From: Bifidobacterium parmae
Lineage (GTDB): Bacteria > Actinomycetota > Actinomycetes > Actinomycetales > Bifidobacteriaceae
Direction of reading: 5' to 3'
Length of the DNA stretch: 64,000 nt
Assembly (NCBI RefSeq): GCF_002860365.1
Contig: NZ_NMWT01000001.1
Coordinates: 223,379-287,378 of the forward strand
A program made the position numbers and the translations under genes. Positions 53,695 through 63,088 of this stretch are shown here, one piece after another. The notes below the pieces were generated by a model. It was given only the letters and a program-made list of their open reading frames with translations, was not told the DNA's origin and made no database searches. Each line of letters begins with the position of its first letter. The first letter of the stretch is position 1.

Positions 53695-54732
53695 GTGGCA
53701 TTGTCATACGCGGTGCTCGGCTCGGGAGGCATGGGCATCCAATACGGGGTGCTGCTCCAGGAGTTCGCGCACAGGCACGTCGACTTCATCGACACGTGGA
53801 GACCGAACGTCGAGAGGATCCGCGAACAGGGCGGCGTCTACGTCTCCCAGGACGGCGAGGACCGGCACCTCGTGCCCATCGACATCCACTATCCGGAGGA
53901 CTACCACGGGAACCCGGACGTGTGGATCGTGTTCGTCAAACAGCAGCAGCTCGATGGATTCCTCGAACGGGCCTCGCACGCCGGGCTGTTCCGCGACCAT
54001 CAGGTCGTGTTCTCCGCGATGAACGGGTACGGGCATTTCGAGAAGCTCGGCGCATACTTCTCCCGCGACCGCATCTTCGGCGGCACCGCGCTGATCGGCG
54101 CCTACGTGTACGGGCCGGGCGACGTGAACTTCACCGGCGGCAAGCACGCGAAGGCGATGAACATGTGCGCGTGGGACGAGCGGCGCACCCCGCTCGAGCA
54201 GGAGATCCGCGACGACTTCGCCGCCGCCACCCTCAACCCCACCATCGTCGACGACTTCCTCGGCATGTGCCTCGCGAAGATCGTGTTCAACTCCGTGCTC
54301 AACACGCTGTGCACGATGTACGAGATCCGCTTCGGCCAGTTCCACGCGAACCCCGGCGCCCGATGGATGACCGAACGGATCGTCGACGAGGCGTACACGG
54401 CCGCCGAGAAGGCGGGCATCACGCTGCTCGGCACACGCGAGACGGAGGTCGAGACGATCCTGCACACCGCGGGCGTCGCCCATCCGCTCCACTACCCGTC
54501 CATGTACCAGGACCTCACCAAGGGCAGGCCCACCGAAGTCGACTACATCAACGGCTACATCGCCCGGCTCGCCCGCGACCACGGCGGCGAGGCGCCACTC
54601 AACGAGTTCCTCGTCCACGAGGTGCATCTCGCCGAACAGGCGTACGCGATCCATCATCCCGAAGTCGCCGAGGAGGCCGCGCGCAACGCCGACCAGCTCG
54701 CGAAGGACACGGCGGCCGCGCTCGCCGCGTGA
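53695..54732 (+). CDS. Ketopantoate reductase (ApbA/PanE-like)
   Basis: Predicted NADPH-dependent 2-dehydropantoate 2-reductase, or a relative acting on another 2-oxo acid. The 345-residue protein has the nucleotide loop VLGSGGMGIQYG, VWIVFVKQQQLDGF, MNGYGHFEKLGAYF, the catalytic Lys region CLAKIVFNSVLNTLCTMYEI, and PSMYQDLTKGRPTEVDYING. GTG 53695 follows GGAAGGGG. Being first in a run with metQ, metN and metI, it could have a role in a methionine-related 2-oxo acid pathway, so I withhold the panE symbol. Confidence 0.82.
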   Translation: MALSYAVLGSGGMGIQYGVLLQEFAHRHVDFIDTWRPNVERIREQGGVYVSQDGEDRHLVPIDIHYPEDYHGNPDVWIVFVKQQQLDGFLERASHAGLFRDHQVVFSAMNGYGHFEKLGAYFSRDRIFGGTALIGAYVYGPGDVNFTGGKHAKAMNMCAWDERRTPLEQEIRDDFAAATLNPTIVDDFLGMCLAKIVFNSVLNTLCTMYEIRFGQFHANPGARWMTERIVDEAYTAAEKAGITLLGTRETEVETILHTAGVAHPLHYPSMYQDLTKGRPTEVDYINGYIARLARDHGGEAPLNEFLVHEVHLAEQAYAIHHPEVAEEAARNADQLAKDTAAALAA

Positions 54733-54831
54733 CCGCGCGTCCGCGCTGCCGTCACGGCCGTGCGCCACGCACGCGCCATCACACCAACCACCACACACGT
54801 GTCATCACACACCATAGAGAAGGGAACCATC

Positions 54832-55734
54832 ATGTCCATCATCGCCACCACGCCGGGCCGCGCCGCACGGCTCGCCACGACCGCCCGCCGCGTGATCGCC
54901 GCGGCCGTCTCCATCGCCGCGCTCGCCGGACTCGCCGCCTGCGGCTCCGCCAGCGCCGCCGGAACCTCCGCCTCCGACGCGATCGCCAAGCCGGCAAGCG
55001 GCAAGACCACGAAGATCGTCGTCGGCGTCGCCCCCGGACCCTACGGCGACATGACCACCAAGGTGATCGCGCCGCTGCTCAAGAAGGACGGCTACGAGCT
55101 CACCACCAAACTGTTCAACGACTACGTGCAGCCGAACAAGGCGCTCGCCTCCGGATCCATCCAGGCCGACCTGTTCCAGCACATCAACTACCTGAAGAAG
55201 TTCTCCGCCGACAACAAGCTCGACCTGACCTCCCTCGGCCAGGTGCCCACGCTCGGCCTCGGCATCTACTCGAAGAAGTTCACGTCCGTCGACGCGATCA
55301 AGGACGGCTCCACCGTCGCCATCGCCAACGACGGCAGCAACCTCGCCCGATCCCTCGGCGTGCTCGAACAGCAGGGGCTCGTCACCCTCAAGGGCGACGT
55401 CGACCCGACCAAGGCCACCGTCAACGACATCGCCACCAACCCGAAGAACCTCGTCATCAAGCCGATCGACGCCGCCCAGCTCGCCCGCGCGCTCGACAGC
55501 GTCGACGTGAGCCTCGTGCCCGGCAACTTCGCCTGGGCCGCCGGCCTCAAGCCCAAGCAGGCGCTCGCCATGGAGAAGCAGTCCGAAGGCGTGATCAACG
55601 TGTTCGTCGTGCGCACCAAGGACGCGGACGGCGACTTCGGCAGGAAGGTCAAGGCGCTGCTCGTCTCCGACGAATTCAAGCAGGCGATCGCCAAGAGCGA
55701 GTTCGCCGACTTCGGCAAGCCCACGACCTGGTGA
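54832..55734 (+). CDS. metQ: Methionine ABC transporter binding lipoprotein
   Basis: NlpA-family methionine receptor, 300 residues. An unusually long N-region precedes the hydrophobic stretch and lipobox LAAC near residue 39. The mature part has VGVAPGPYGDMTTKVIAPLL, NDYVQPNKALASGSIQADLFQ, HINYLKKF and IAIANDGSNLARSL-like segments (TVAIANDGSNLARSLGVL). The C-terminal LVSDEFKQAIAKSEFAD is also typical. GAGAAGGG precedes ATG 54832. Followed by metN after 7 nt. Confidence 0.92.
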   Translation: MSIIATTPGRAARLATTARRVIAAAVSIAALAGLAACGSASAAGTSASDAIAKPASGKTTKIVVGVAPGPYGDMTTKVIAPLLKKDGYELTTKLFNDYVQPNKALASGSIQADLFQHINYLKKFSADNKLDLTSLGQVPTLGLGIYSKKFTSVDAIKDGSTVAIANDGSNLARSLGVLEQQGLVTLKGDVDPTKATVNDIATNPKNLVIKPIDAAQLARALDSVDVSLVPGNFAWAAGLKPKQALAMEKQSEGVINVFVVRTKDADGDFGRKVKALLVSDEFKQAIAKSEFADFGKPTTW

Positions 55735-55741
55735 CGCGCGC

Positions 55742-56854
55742 ATGACGGCCACCACCAACGCGACCGTCGCCGCCGGAACCGTTTCCGGCGGCGACGCCGT
55801 CATCACGCTCGACCACGTCTCCGTCACCTTCCACGAGCGCGGGCGCGCCATCGAAGCGGTGAAGGACGTGAGCCTCGCCGTCGCCGAAGGCGAGGTGTAC
55901 GGCATCGTCGGATTCTCCGGCGCAGGCAAATCCACGCTCGTGCGCACCATCAACCTGCTCGAACGCCCCACCGCCGGCCGCGTCCTCATCGACGGGCGCG
56001 ACGTGACCGCCCTCAAAGGCGGCGCGCTGCGCGACCTGCGCAAACGCATCGGCTTCATCTTCCAGGGATTCAACCTGATCGGCAACGTCACCGTCGGCGA
56101 GAACATCGCGTTCGCGCTCAAGGCCGGCGGATGGCCGAAAAACGGCCGCAAGGCGCGCATCGGCGAACTGCTGCGCCTCGTCGGCCTCGAATCCAAGGAG
56201 GACAGCTACCCGTCCAGCCTCTCCGGCGGCCAGCAGCAGCGCGTGTCCATCGCACGCGCGCTCGCCAACAAGCCCGAGATCCTGCTGTGCGACGAGGCGA
56301 CCAGCGCCCTCGACCTCGAAACCACCGAGGAGATCCTCGCGCTGCTCAAACGCATCAACCGCGAACTCGGCATCACCATCGTGTTCATCACCCACCAGCT
56401 CGACGTCGCCAAAACCGTGTTCGACCACGTCGCCGTCATGGAGCACGGACGCATCGTCGAACAGGGCGCGACGTTCGACGTGTTCGCCGAACCCGCGCAC
56501 GACACGACGCGCGCCCTCGTCGAACGCTACCTCGGCGTCGCCGTGCCGCCGCAGCTCGTCCCCTCGCTGCCCGCCGGCACGATCGTCGAACTGCGCTACA
56601 AAGGCGACGACGCGCTCGAACCGCTCATCAGCGAGGTCGCGCGTGCGCACGACGTGACCATCGACGTGCTGCACGCCAACGTCGAATACTTCGGCGCGCA
56701 GGCCATCGGCACGCTGCTCGTGCTCGTCTCCGGCGACGACGCGCCGCGCGCCGCCGCGCTGGCGGCGTTGCGGGCGCGCGTCTACGGATACCGGGAACTC
56801 GACCGTCGCGCGCTGGCCGCCGGCACGCGCGACGAAACGGAAAGCGAGGCATGA
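55742..56854 (+). CDS. metN: Methionine ABC transporter ATPase
   Basis: ATP-binding subunit, 370 residues. Walker A is GFSGAGKSTLVRTIN, the signature LSGGQQQRVSIARAL, Walker B ILLCDEATSALDLETTEEIL, and the H-loop VFITHQLDVAKT. The C-terminal 90 residues form a NIL/ACT-like domain that senses methionine in MetN homologues (VELRYKGDDALEPLISEVA). metI begins at an ATGA overlap. Confidence 0.93.
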   Translation: MTATTNATVAAGTVSGGDAVITLDHVSVTFHERGRAIEAVKDVSLAVAEGEVYGIVGFSGAGKSTLVRTINLLERPTAGRVLIDGRDVTALKGGALRDLRKRIGFIFQGFNLIGNVTVGENIAFALKAGGWPKNGRKARIGELLRLVGLESKEDSYPSSLSGGQQQRVSIARALANKPEILLCDEATSALDLETTEEILALLKRINRELGITIVFITHQLDVAKTVFDHVAVMEHGRIVEQGATFDVFAEPAHDTTRALVERYLGVAVPPQLVPSLPAGTIVELRYKGDDALEPLISEVARAHDVTIDVLHANVEYFGAQAIGTLLVLVSGDDAPRAAALAALRARVYGYRELDRRALAAGTRDETESEA

Positions 56855-57516
56855 CGATGGACTCGACATGGCAGATACTCCACGACAATCTCGGCAAGGC
56901 GCTCGCCGACACCGCGTACATGGTGGTCGTCGCCACCGTGATCGGCGTCGTGCTCGGCACGCTGATCGCGCTCCTGCTGTACGTGACCGAAAACCGGCTG
57001 TTCACGCCGCACGCCGGCGTGAACACGGTCGTCGGATTCGTCGTCAACGCGATCCGCTCCCTGCCGTTCCTCATCCTCATGGTCGTGCTCATCCCGCTCG
57101 TCCAACTGCTCATCGGCGACCCGTACACGCCCACCGGCGGCGCGATCTCGCTGTCCATCGCCGCCGTGCCGTTCTTCGCGCGCGTCGCCGAAAGCGCATT
57201 CAGCGAAGTCGACCCCGGACTGCTGGAAGCGGCCGTCTCCACCGGCGCGACCATCCCGCAGATCATCGTCGGCGCCGTGTTCCCGCAGGCGCTGCCCTCG
57301 TTCATCCGCGGCGTCGTGCTCACCGTCATCTCGCTGATCGGATACTCGGCGATGGTCGGCACGATCGGCGCGGGCGGCATCGGCGACATGGCCATCCAAT
57401 ACGGCTACAACCGCTACGAGACCGGCGTGCTCGTCGCCATCGTCGTGATCCTCATCGCGCTCGTGCAGGTCATCCAATGGGTCGGCGACCGGGCGGCGCG
57501 ACGGGTGACGCATTGA
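56851..57516 (+). CDS. metI: Methionine ABC transporter permease
   Basis: Five-helix permease, 221 residues. MetI features are DTAYMVVVATVIGVVLGTLI, NAIRSLPFLILMVVLIPL, the coupling segment EVDPGLLEAAVSTGATIPQI and LPSFIRGVVLTVISLIGYSAM. The C-terminal part is QVIQWVGDRAARRVTH. The ATG at 56851 overlaps the metN stop; ATG 56857 is an alternative. Confidence 0.93.
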   Translation: MTMDSTWQILHDNLGKALADTAYMVVVATVIGVVLGTLIALLLYVTENRLFTPHAGVNTVVGFVVNAIRSLPFLILMVVLIPLVQLLIGDPYTPTGGAISLSIAAVPFFARVAESAFSEVDPGLLEAAVSTGATIPQIIVGAVFPQALPSFIRGVVLTVISLIGYSAMVGTIGAGGIGDMAIQYGYNRYETGVLVAIVVILIALVQVIQWVGDRAARRVTH

Positions 57517-57600
57517 CGAGACGGCGCACTATCGTGAGAACCAGTCTCGACAGGGCGTTCCCGCCCATCGGAACCTAGGTAGAAAGATTCTGGAAGTCTC

Positions 57601-58377
57601 ATGATCGAACTGAAGACCCCTCGCGAAATCGAGGAGATGAAGCCCGCCGGCCGTTTCGTCGGCTCCATCCTGCGCGAACTCAAGGAATACACGAAGGTCG
57701 GCACCAATCTGCTCGACATCGACGAATTCGTGCACAAGAAGATCGTCGACCGCAAGGGCGCCGAATCCTGCTACGTGGACTACGCGCCCGACTTCGGCAC
57801 CGGCCCGTTCGCCCACTACATCTGCACCTCCGTCAACGACGCGGTGCTCCACGGCGTGCCCTACGACTACAACCTCAAGGACGGCGACCTCGTCTCCCTC
57901 GACCTCGCGATCAGCGTCGACGGCTGGGTGGGCGACTCGGCCATCAGCTTCGTGGTCGGCAAGGACAAGGATCCGGAGGACCTGCGCCTCATCAAGTGCA
58001 CCGAGGAGGCGCTCGCCGCCGCCATCGAAGTCGCGCAGCCCGGCAACCGCCTCGGCGACGTGTCCAGCACGATCGGCGACATCGCACGCGAATACGGCTA
58101 CCCGATCAACCTCGAATTCGGCGGCCACGGCGTCGGACACATCATGCACGGCGACCCGCACGTGCCGAACGACGGCAAGGCGCGCCACGGCTACAAGCTG
58201 CGTCCGGGCCTCGTCATCGCCATCGAACCGTGGTTCCTCAAGACCACCGACGAGATCTACCAGGATCCGAAGGACGGCTGGACCCTGCGTTCCGAGGACG
58301 GCTCCCGCGGCGCCCACAGCGAGCACACCATCGCCATCACCGAAAACGGCCCGGTGATCCTCACCACGCGCGAGTAG
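57601..58377 (+). CDS. map: Methionine aminopeptidase, type I
   Basis: Removes N-terminal Met from nascent proteins. In 258 residues the five metal ligands are recognisable: Asp in SLDLAISVDGWVGDSAISF (two), His in GHGVGHIMHG, Glu in VIAIEPWF, and Glu in SEHTIAIT. The His in FAHYICTSVNDAVLHGVP is the substrate His. The N-terminus is short, without the SH3-binding extension of some actinobacterial MetAPs. It follows the metQNI genes but is separated by 84 nt. Confidence 0.95.
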   Translation: MIELKTPREIEEMKPAGRFVGSILRELKEYTKVGTNLLDIDEFVHKKIVDRKGAESCYVDYAPDFGTGPFAHYICTSVNDAVLHGVPYDYNLKDGDLVSLDLAISVDGWVGDSAISFVVGKDKDPEDLRLIKCTEEALAAAIEVAQPGNRLGDVSSTIGDIAREYGYPINLEFGGHGVGHIMHGDPHVPNDGKARHGYKLRPGLVIAIEPWFLKTTDEIYQDPKDGWTLRSEDGSRGAHSEHTIAITENGPVILTTRE

Positions 58378-58702
58378 GGAACCGTCACGCGCCCGAAGCG
58401 CGTGGCCGTATCGTCGCCCCCGCCAGCGGGGGCTGTCCGTCCTGGGACGGACTGGGGGTGGTCCGGAATCGGCTTGCCGTGCACCACCCCCAGTCGGCTT
58501 CGCCGACAGCCCCCGCCGTTATGTGCGACGTGCGCGGTGCGCACTGCTATGGAACAGTCCACAGGACTGTTCCATCCAGCGGGGGCGTTGCGTATCTGCG
58601 TCGGGGGCGTTCCTTTATGTTCCGGGTAGTGGGCAATGGGGCCTTGCGGAAACATGGGGCGGCTATGGTGGCCGGCAACATCGAACAGGAATGAGGTCAC
58701 CC
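58378..58702. repeat. Intergenic region with REP-like element and hairpin module, copy 5
   Basis: The element runs from about 58415 to 58588: CCCCCGCCAGCGGGGGCTG, GTCCTGGGACGGAC, GGGGGTGGTC, centre, CACCCCCAGTCGGCTTCGCC, CAGCCCCCGCC. It then has GACGTGCGCGGTGCGCAC and the perfect hairpin TGGAACAGTCC-ACA-GGACTGTTCCA (58550-58574) ending CCAGCGGGGGC. The last 110 bases hold the gltA promoter region. No gene is seen. Confidence 0.7.
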
Positions 58703-59995
58703 ATGGCAACAGCACAGCTGAACGTCGACGATAGCAAGTACACGCTGCCGGTCGTCGAGGCCACCGCCGGCCCGGACGGCATCGTCGTGTCCAAACTGCG
58801 CAACGACGGCTGGGTGACGCTCGACCCCGGCTTCCTCACCACCGCGCAGTGCGAATCGAAGATCACGTACATCGACGGCCAGCATTCGATCCTGCGCTAC
58901 CGCGGCTACCCGATCGAGCAGCTGTGCGAGAACTCCGACTTCCTCGAGGTCGCGTGGCTGCTGCGCCACGGCGAACTGCCCAACAGGGAGCAGTACGAGA
59001 AGTTCGTCTCCGCCATCAACCACCGCACGATGGTGGGGGAGGACTTCCGCACGTTCATGGGCTCGTTCCCGCGCACCGCGCATCCGATGAGCGTGCTCGC
59101 CTCCGCGATCAACGCGCTCGCCACGTTCTACCCGGACACGACCGACATCACCGACTCCGACCAGCTGGACGAATCCGCGATCATCATCATGGCGAAGGTG
59201 CGCACCATCGTCTCGTACATCTTCCGCCGTCGCCGTGACGAGCCGATGCTGTACCCGGACTACGCGCGCGGCTACGTGGACGACTTCCTGCGCATGTGCT
59301 TCGCCGTGCCGTACGAGCCGTTCGAATCCGATCCGCTGTACGTGCACGCGCTCGGCCGCCTGCTCATCATCCACGCCGACCACGAGCAGAACTGCTCCAC
59401 GTCGGTCGTGCGCATCGCCGGCAGCGCGCACGCCAACCTGTATTCGGCGGTCGCGGCCGGCGTCAACGCGCTGTCCGGCCCGCTGCACGGCGGCGCGAAC
59501 GAGGCCGTCCTGCGCCAGTTGAAGGCGATCCGCGACTCCGGCAAGTCGGTGCGCGAGTTCGTCGAGGACGCCAAGCGCGACGGCCACCGCATCTCCGGAC
59601 TCGGCCACCGCGTCTACAAGTCGTACGACCCGCGCGCGGCCATCGCCAAGACGTATCTCGAGAAGATCATGGATCGCGAGGACACGTCGAAGCTGCCGGC
59701 CGACGAACGCGCCCTGTTCGACGTGGCGGTGGAACTCGAGGACATCGCGCTCCACGACGACTACTTCGTCTCGCGCCACCTCTACCCGAACGTCGACTTC
59801 TACACGGGACTCATCTACCGGGCGATCGGATTCGACCCGGCCATGTTCACCACGCTGTTCGCCCTGGGGCGCATCCCCGGATGGATCGCCCAGTACCGCG
59901 AGATGCTCGCCGACCCGGCCACGAAGATCGGCCGTCCGCGCCAGGTCTACACCGGCGCCGTCGAACGGGACTACGTCCCGCTCGACGAACGGTAG
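58703..59995 (+). CDS. gltA: Citrate synthase
   Basis: Condenses oxaloacetate and acetyl-CoA. The 430-residue protein fits the type I/II bacterial size. YIDGQHSILRYRGYPIEQL, GSAHANLYSAVAAGVNALSG, catalytic His in GPLHGGANEAVL, second His in GLGHRVYKSYDPRA and catalytic Asp in YPNVDFYTGLIYRAIG are all present. In an organism with an incomplete TCA cycle it would supply 2-oxoglutarate for glutamate. AGGAATGAGG precedes ATG 58703. Confidence 0.96.
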   Translation: MATAQLNVDDSKYTLPVVEATAGPDGIVVSKLRNDGWVTLDPGFLTTAQCESKITYIDGQHSILRYRGYPIEQLCENSDFLEVAWLLRHGELPNREQYEKFVSAINHRTMVGEDFRTFMGSFPRTAHPMSVLASAINALATFYPDTTDITDSDQLDESAIIIMAKVRTIVSYIFRRRRDEPMLYPDYARGYVDDFLRMCFAVPYEPFESDPLYVHALGRLLIIHADHEQNCSTSVVRIAGSAHANLYSAVAAGVNALSGPLHGGANEAVLRQLKAIRDSGKSVREFVEDAKRDGHRISGLGHRVYKSYDPRAAIAKTYLEKIMDREDTSKLPADERALFDVAVELEDIALHDDYFVSRHLYPNVDFYTGLIYRAIGFDPAMFTTLFALGRIPGWIAQYREMLADPATKIGRPRQVYTGAVERDYVPLDER

Positions 59996-60003
59996 GGAAT
60001 ATA

Positions 60004-60318
60004 TGCGGCCCCCGCCGGCGGGGCCGATGAACGGGCCATGCGGGATTCACGCCGCGGGACGGCTACGACGTGGCCCCGGCGGGGCCGATGAACGGGCCGT
60101 ACGGGATTCACGCCGCGGGGCGGCTACGACGTGGCCCCCGCTGGCACGGGCTGTAGGGATTCACGCCGCGGGACGGCTGGCTGTACGACTTGGCCCCCGC
60201 TGGCGGGGGCTGTCGAACGCAGTGAGACTGGGGGTGGTCGCAGACGGAACGCTTGTGTGCCCGTCGTGACCACCCCCAGTCCGCTATCGCGGACAGCCCC
60301 CGCCGGCGGGGGCCGAGT
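60004..60318. repeat. Tandem 60-bp units running into REP-like element, copy 6
   Basis: Three degenerate units of about 60-65 bp start near 60005, 60072 and 60133. Each has GGCCCC..GGGGC, GGGATTCACGCCGCGG and GGCTACGACGTGG-type sequence. They pass into a standard REP-like element (60194-60318) with CCCCCGCTGGCGGGGGCTG, GGGGGTGGTC, GACCACCCCCAGT and CCCCCGCCGGCGGGGG. The region lies between convergent gltA and dapD. Confidence 0.75.
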
Positions 60319-60323
60319 AGGAG

Positions 60324-61343
60324 TCAGTTCTTGTGGAGTTTGGCGTTGAGTTCGATGCCGGTCTTGCGGTAGCGGGCCTCGATGCGGCCGTTGACCGAGT
60401 TGCGGATGAACAGGATGTTGTCCTTGCCGGACAGGTCCGCGCCCTTGACGACCTCGAGCGGTTCGCCGGCGGCGGCCTTCGCCTTGTCCCAGATGGTGAC
60501 CTTGGTGCCGGCGGTCACGTACAGGCCCGCTTCGACGACGCAGTTGTCGCCCAGCGAGATGCCGATGCCCGCGTTCGCGCCGAGCAGCGAGTGCTCGCCG
60601 ATCGAGTTCCTGAGCTTGCCGCCGCCGGACAGGGTGCCCATGATCGAGGCGCCGCCGCCGATGTCGGAGCCGTTGCCGACGACCACGCCCTGCGAGACGC
60701 GGCCCTCGACCATCGAGACGCCGAGCGTGCCGGCGTTGAAGTTCACGAAGCCGGCGTGCATGACGGTCGTGCCCTCGGACAGGTGGGCGCCCAGGCGCAC
60801 GCGGTCGGCGTCGCCGATGCGCACGCCGGACGGCACGACGTAGTCGATCATGCGCGGGAACTTGTCGACGCCGAACACGTTGACCGAGGCGGCCGGCGCG
60901 GCGGCGGGCAGGCCGGCGTTCGCGGCGAACGACTGGGCGGCCGCGGTGGCGGCGGCCTCCACGTCGGCCTTGCGGGCGTTGAAGTCCTCGACGGCGAACG
61001 GGCCGTAGTTGGTCCACACGACGTTGTTGAGCGCGCCGAAGATGCCGTCCAGGTTGAGCGTGTTCGGCTTGGCGAGGCGCATGCTCAGCAGGTGCAGCTT
61101 CAGGTAGGCGTCCTCGGCGCCGGCGACGGGCGCGTCCAGATCGCTCACGGTGAACACCGGCACGCGGCGCACGCCGCGCGCGTCGGCCTCGTCGTGGGCG
61201 AGCACGCCGAAGTCATGGTTCGGACGGTCCGCCTCGGCGGGGGCGGCGCCGAGCGCGAGGCTCGGATACCACACGTCCAGGGTGTTGCCGGCGGCGTCGA
61301 TGCTCGCCAGGCCCCAGCCGTACGCGGTGCGTTCATCAGTCAT
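60324..61343 (-). CDS. dapD: Tetrahydrodipicolinate N-succinyltransferase
   Basis: Uses succinyl-CoA to succinylate tetrahydrodipicolinate in lysine and meso-diaminopimelate synthesis. About 339 residues; the actinobacterial DapD form, with a long N-terminal domain before the left-handed beta-helix ([73 protein letters not shown]). ATG 61343 has AAGGAG about 8 nt upstream; ATG 61349 is too close to that site. A single gene between repeats. Confidence 0.94.
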   Translation of the reverse strand: MTDERTAYGWGLASIDAAGNTLDVWYPSLALGAAPAEADRPNHDFGVLAHDEADARGVRRVPVFTVSDLDAPVAGAEDAYLKLHLLSMRLAKPNTLNLDGIFGALNNVVWTNYGPFAVEDFNARKADVEAAATAAAQSFAANAGLPAAAPAASVNVFGVDKFPRMIDYVVPSGVRIGDADRVRLGAHLSEGTTVMHAGFVNFNAGTLGVSMVEGRVSQGVVVGNGSDIGGGASIMGTLSGGGKLRNSIGEHSLLGANAGIGISLGDNCVVEAGLYVTAGTKVTIWDKAKAAAGEPLEVVKGADLSGKDNILFIRNSVNGRIEARYRKTGIELNAKLHKN

Positions 61344-61434
61344 CTGCATTGCTCCTTACATACATCGGGATACAGGTTGCTTCCCTGTCCACCTTAGCCT
61401 GCGCGGCCGTCGGGCGCGTGCCGTGCCCACGTGA

Positions 61435-61493
61435 TGTTCCACGAGGTGTTTCACGGGTGTTCCACGACGTGTTCCACGACGTGTTCCACGACG
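61435..61493. repeat. 12-bp tandem repeat
   Basis: About five units of TGTTCCACGACG, the first two degenerate (TGTTCCACGAGG, TGTTTCACGGG) and the last three perfect. It lies upstream of dapD on its promoter side. Confidence 0.85.
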
Positions 61494-61567
61494 TGCGCCG
61501 CGCCGTGTTTCGCCCGCGGCCGAGCCGGCCCCGCCGTTGACCAAGCGGTAGGGTACAATCGCGCATC

Positions 61568-61702
61568 GTGAGTGACTATCAGCAGGATGAGCGCGGCAAC
61601 CGCGAGCGCCGCCGCCGCACCATGGTGCGCGCGGTGTGCATCGTCATAGCCGCAGCCATGCTGATCTCCTTGGTGGTTCCCGCCATCTACGCCGGTCTTT
61701 GA
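61568..61702 (+). CDS. 44-residue single-helix membrane protein
   Basis: GTG start; the product begins MSDYQQDERGNRERRRRTM, then one transmembrane helix (VCIVIAAAMLISLVVPAI), ending YAGL. A charged, Arg-rich cytoplasmic head and a single helix are seen. The -10 box TACAAT (61554-61559) ends 8 nt before the GTG and no ribosome site is present, suggesting a leaderless message. It precedes prfB by 182 nt. The function is unknown. Confidence 0.6.
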   Translation: MSDYQQDERGNRERRRRTMVRAVCIVIAAAMLISLVVPAIYAGL

Positions 61703-61884
61703 CGTCCCGTCACGCGTGTTCCCGCGTGACGTCCAGCCTCGCATACCCTCGGCAGGTTCGCGGCCGGAGGGGTCTGCGGCGAAAGGCGCGTCGCGCATCC
61801 GCCGGACGGGGAGGGGAGCACGAGGCCCGAAGGCGGGCGGCATCCCAAGGTTTTCCAAAGGTACGAAACATAAGGTAGACAACG

Positions 61885-63015
61885 ATGGCTGAATTTGATT
61901 ATTCCCAGGCGATCGCCGACGTGCGCGCCAAGTACGACTCCATCGCCAAGGCGCTGGACGTGGACCGCATGAAGGCGGAGATCGCCGAGCTCGAGCAGCA
62001 GGCGGCCGCCCCCGGTCTGTGGGACGATCCGGAGAACGCGCAGAAGGTGACGAGCAAGCTCTCGGCGGCCGAATCGCAGCTGAAGCGCCTCACCTCCGCC
62101 GGTTCGCGCATCGACGACGTGGAGACGCTCGTCGAGCTCGGCCGCGAGGAGGAGGATCAGGAGTCGCTCGACGAGGCGCAGACCGAGCTCGGCTCGATCG
62201 CCGACGATCTCGCCGCGATGGAGATCCAGACCCTGCTCGACGGCGAGTACGACGAGCGTTCCGCCGTGGTGACGATCCGCTCCGGAGCGGGCGGCGTCGA
62301 CGCGGCCGATTTCGCGCAGATGCTGCTGCGCATGTACCTGCGCTACTGCGAGCGCATGGGCTTCAAGGCGAAGGTGATGGACACCTCGTACGCGGAGGAG
62401 GCGGGCATCAAGTCCGCGACCTTCCAGGTGGACGCGCCGTACGCGTACGGCCGCCTGAGCGTGGAGGGCGGCACGCACCGCCTCGTGCGCATCTCCCCGT
62501 TCGACAACCAGGGCCGCCGCCAGACCAGCTTCGCCGCCGTCGAGGTGGTGCCGCTCGTCGAGGCGACCGACCACATCGACATCCCGGACACCGACATCCG
62601 CGTCGACACGTACTGCTCCTCCGGCCCCGGCGGCCAGGGCGTGAACACGACCTACTCGGCCGTGCGCATCACCCACCTTCCCACCGGCCTCGTCGTGACG
62701 ATGCAGGACGAGCGCTCGCAGATCCAGAACCGCGCCGCCGCCATGGCCGTGCTCCAGTCCCGACTGCTCGTGCTGCGCCACGAGGAGGAGGCGAAGAAGA
62801 AGAAGGAGCTTGCCGGCGACATCAAGGCCAGCTGGGGCGACCAGATGCGCTCCTACGTGCTGCACCCGTACCAGATGGTCAAGGACCTGCGCACCGGCTA
62901 CGAGACCAGCCAGACCCAGGCCGTGTTCGACGGCGACCTCGACGGCTTCATCCAGGCGGGCATCCGCTGGCGCCACGAGCAGCGCCGCGCCGCCAAGGAA
63001 GAGGCCGAGGCCTAA
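61885..63015 (+). CDS. prfB: Peptide chain release factor 2
   Basis: Recognises UGA and UAA and triggers peptide release. The 376-residue protein has the tripeptide SPF (204-206) in [14 protein letters not shown]. The catalytic GGQ is at 249-251 in [17 protein letters not shown]. The reading frame is continuous from ATG 61885, with no internal UGA frameshift site near codon 26. The control found in many other bacteria is therefore absent. Confidence 0.96.
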   Translation: MAEFDYSQAIADVRAKYDSIAKALDVDRMKAEIAELEQQAAAPGLWDDPENAQKVTSKLSAAESQLKRLTSAGSRIDDVETLVELGREEEDQESLDEAQTELGSIADDLAAMEIQTLLDGEYDERSAVVTIRSGAGGVDAADFAQMLLRMYLRYCERMGFKAKVMDTSYAEEAGIKSATFQVDAPYAYGRLSVEGGTHRLVRISPFDNQGRRQTSFAAVEVVPLVEATDHIDIPDTDIRVDTYCSSGPGGQGVNTTYSAVRITHLPTGLVVTMQDERSQIQNRAAAMAVLQSRLLVLRHEEEAKKKKELAGDIKASWGDQMRSYVLHPYQMVKDLRTGYETSQTQAVFDGDLDGFIQAGIRWRHEQRRAAKEEAEA

Positions 63016-63088
63016 CCAGCACATCCGCGCGGCACCGGGCGCACACGCGCACCGCGTGCATCCCGCGCACTTCCAAGGAAAGCGATTC

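Noticed and set aside
61435-61493. parS centromere sites, because of TGTTTCAC
   Set aside because: The full TGTTTCACGTGAAACA palindrome is absent; the sequence is a 12-bp tandem repeat of TGTTCCACGACG.
61885-62000. Programmed +1 frameshift in prfB
   Set aside because: The frame is continuous from ATG 61885 through the GGQ region; no in-frame TGA or CUU-UGA slippery site with an internal Shine-Dalgarno sequence occurs.
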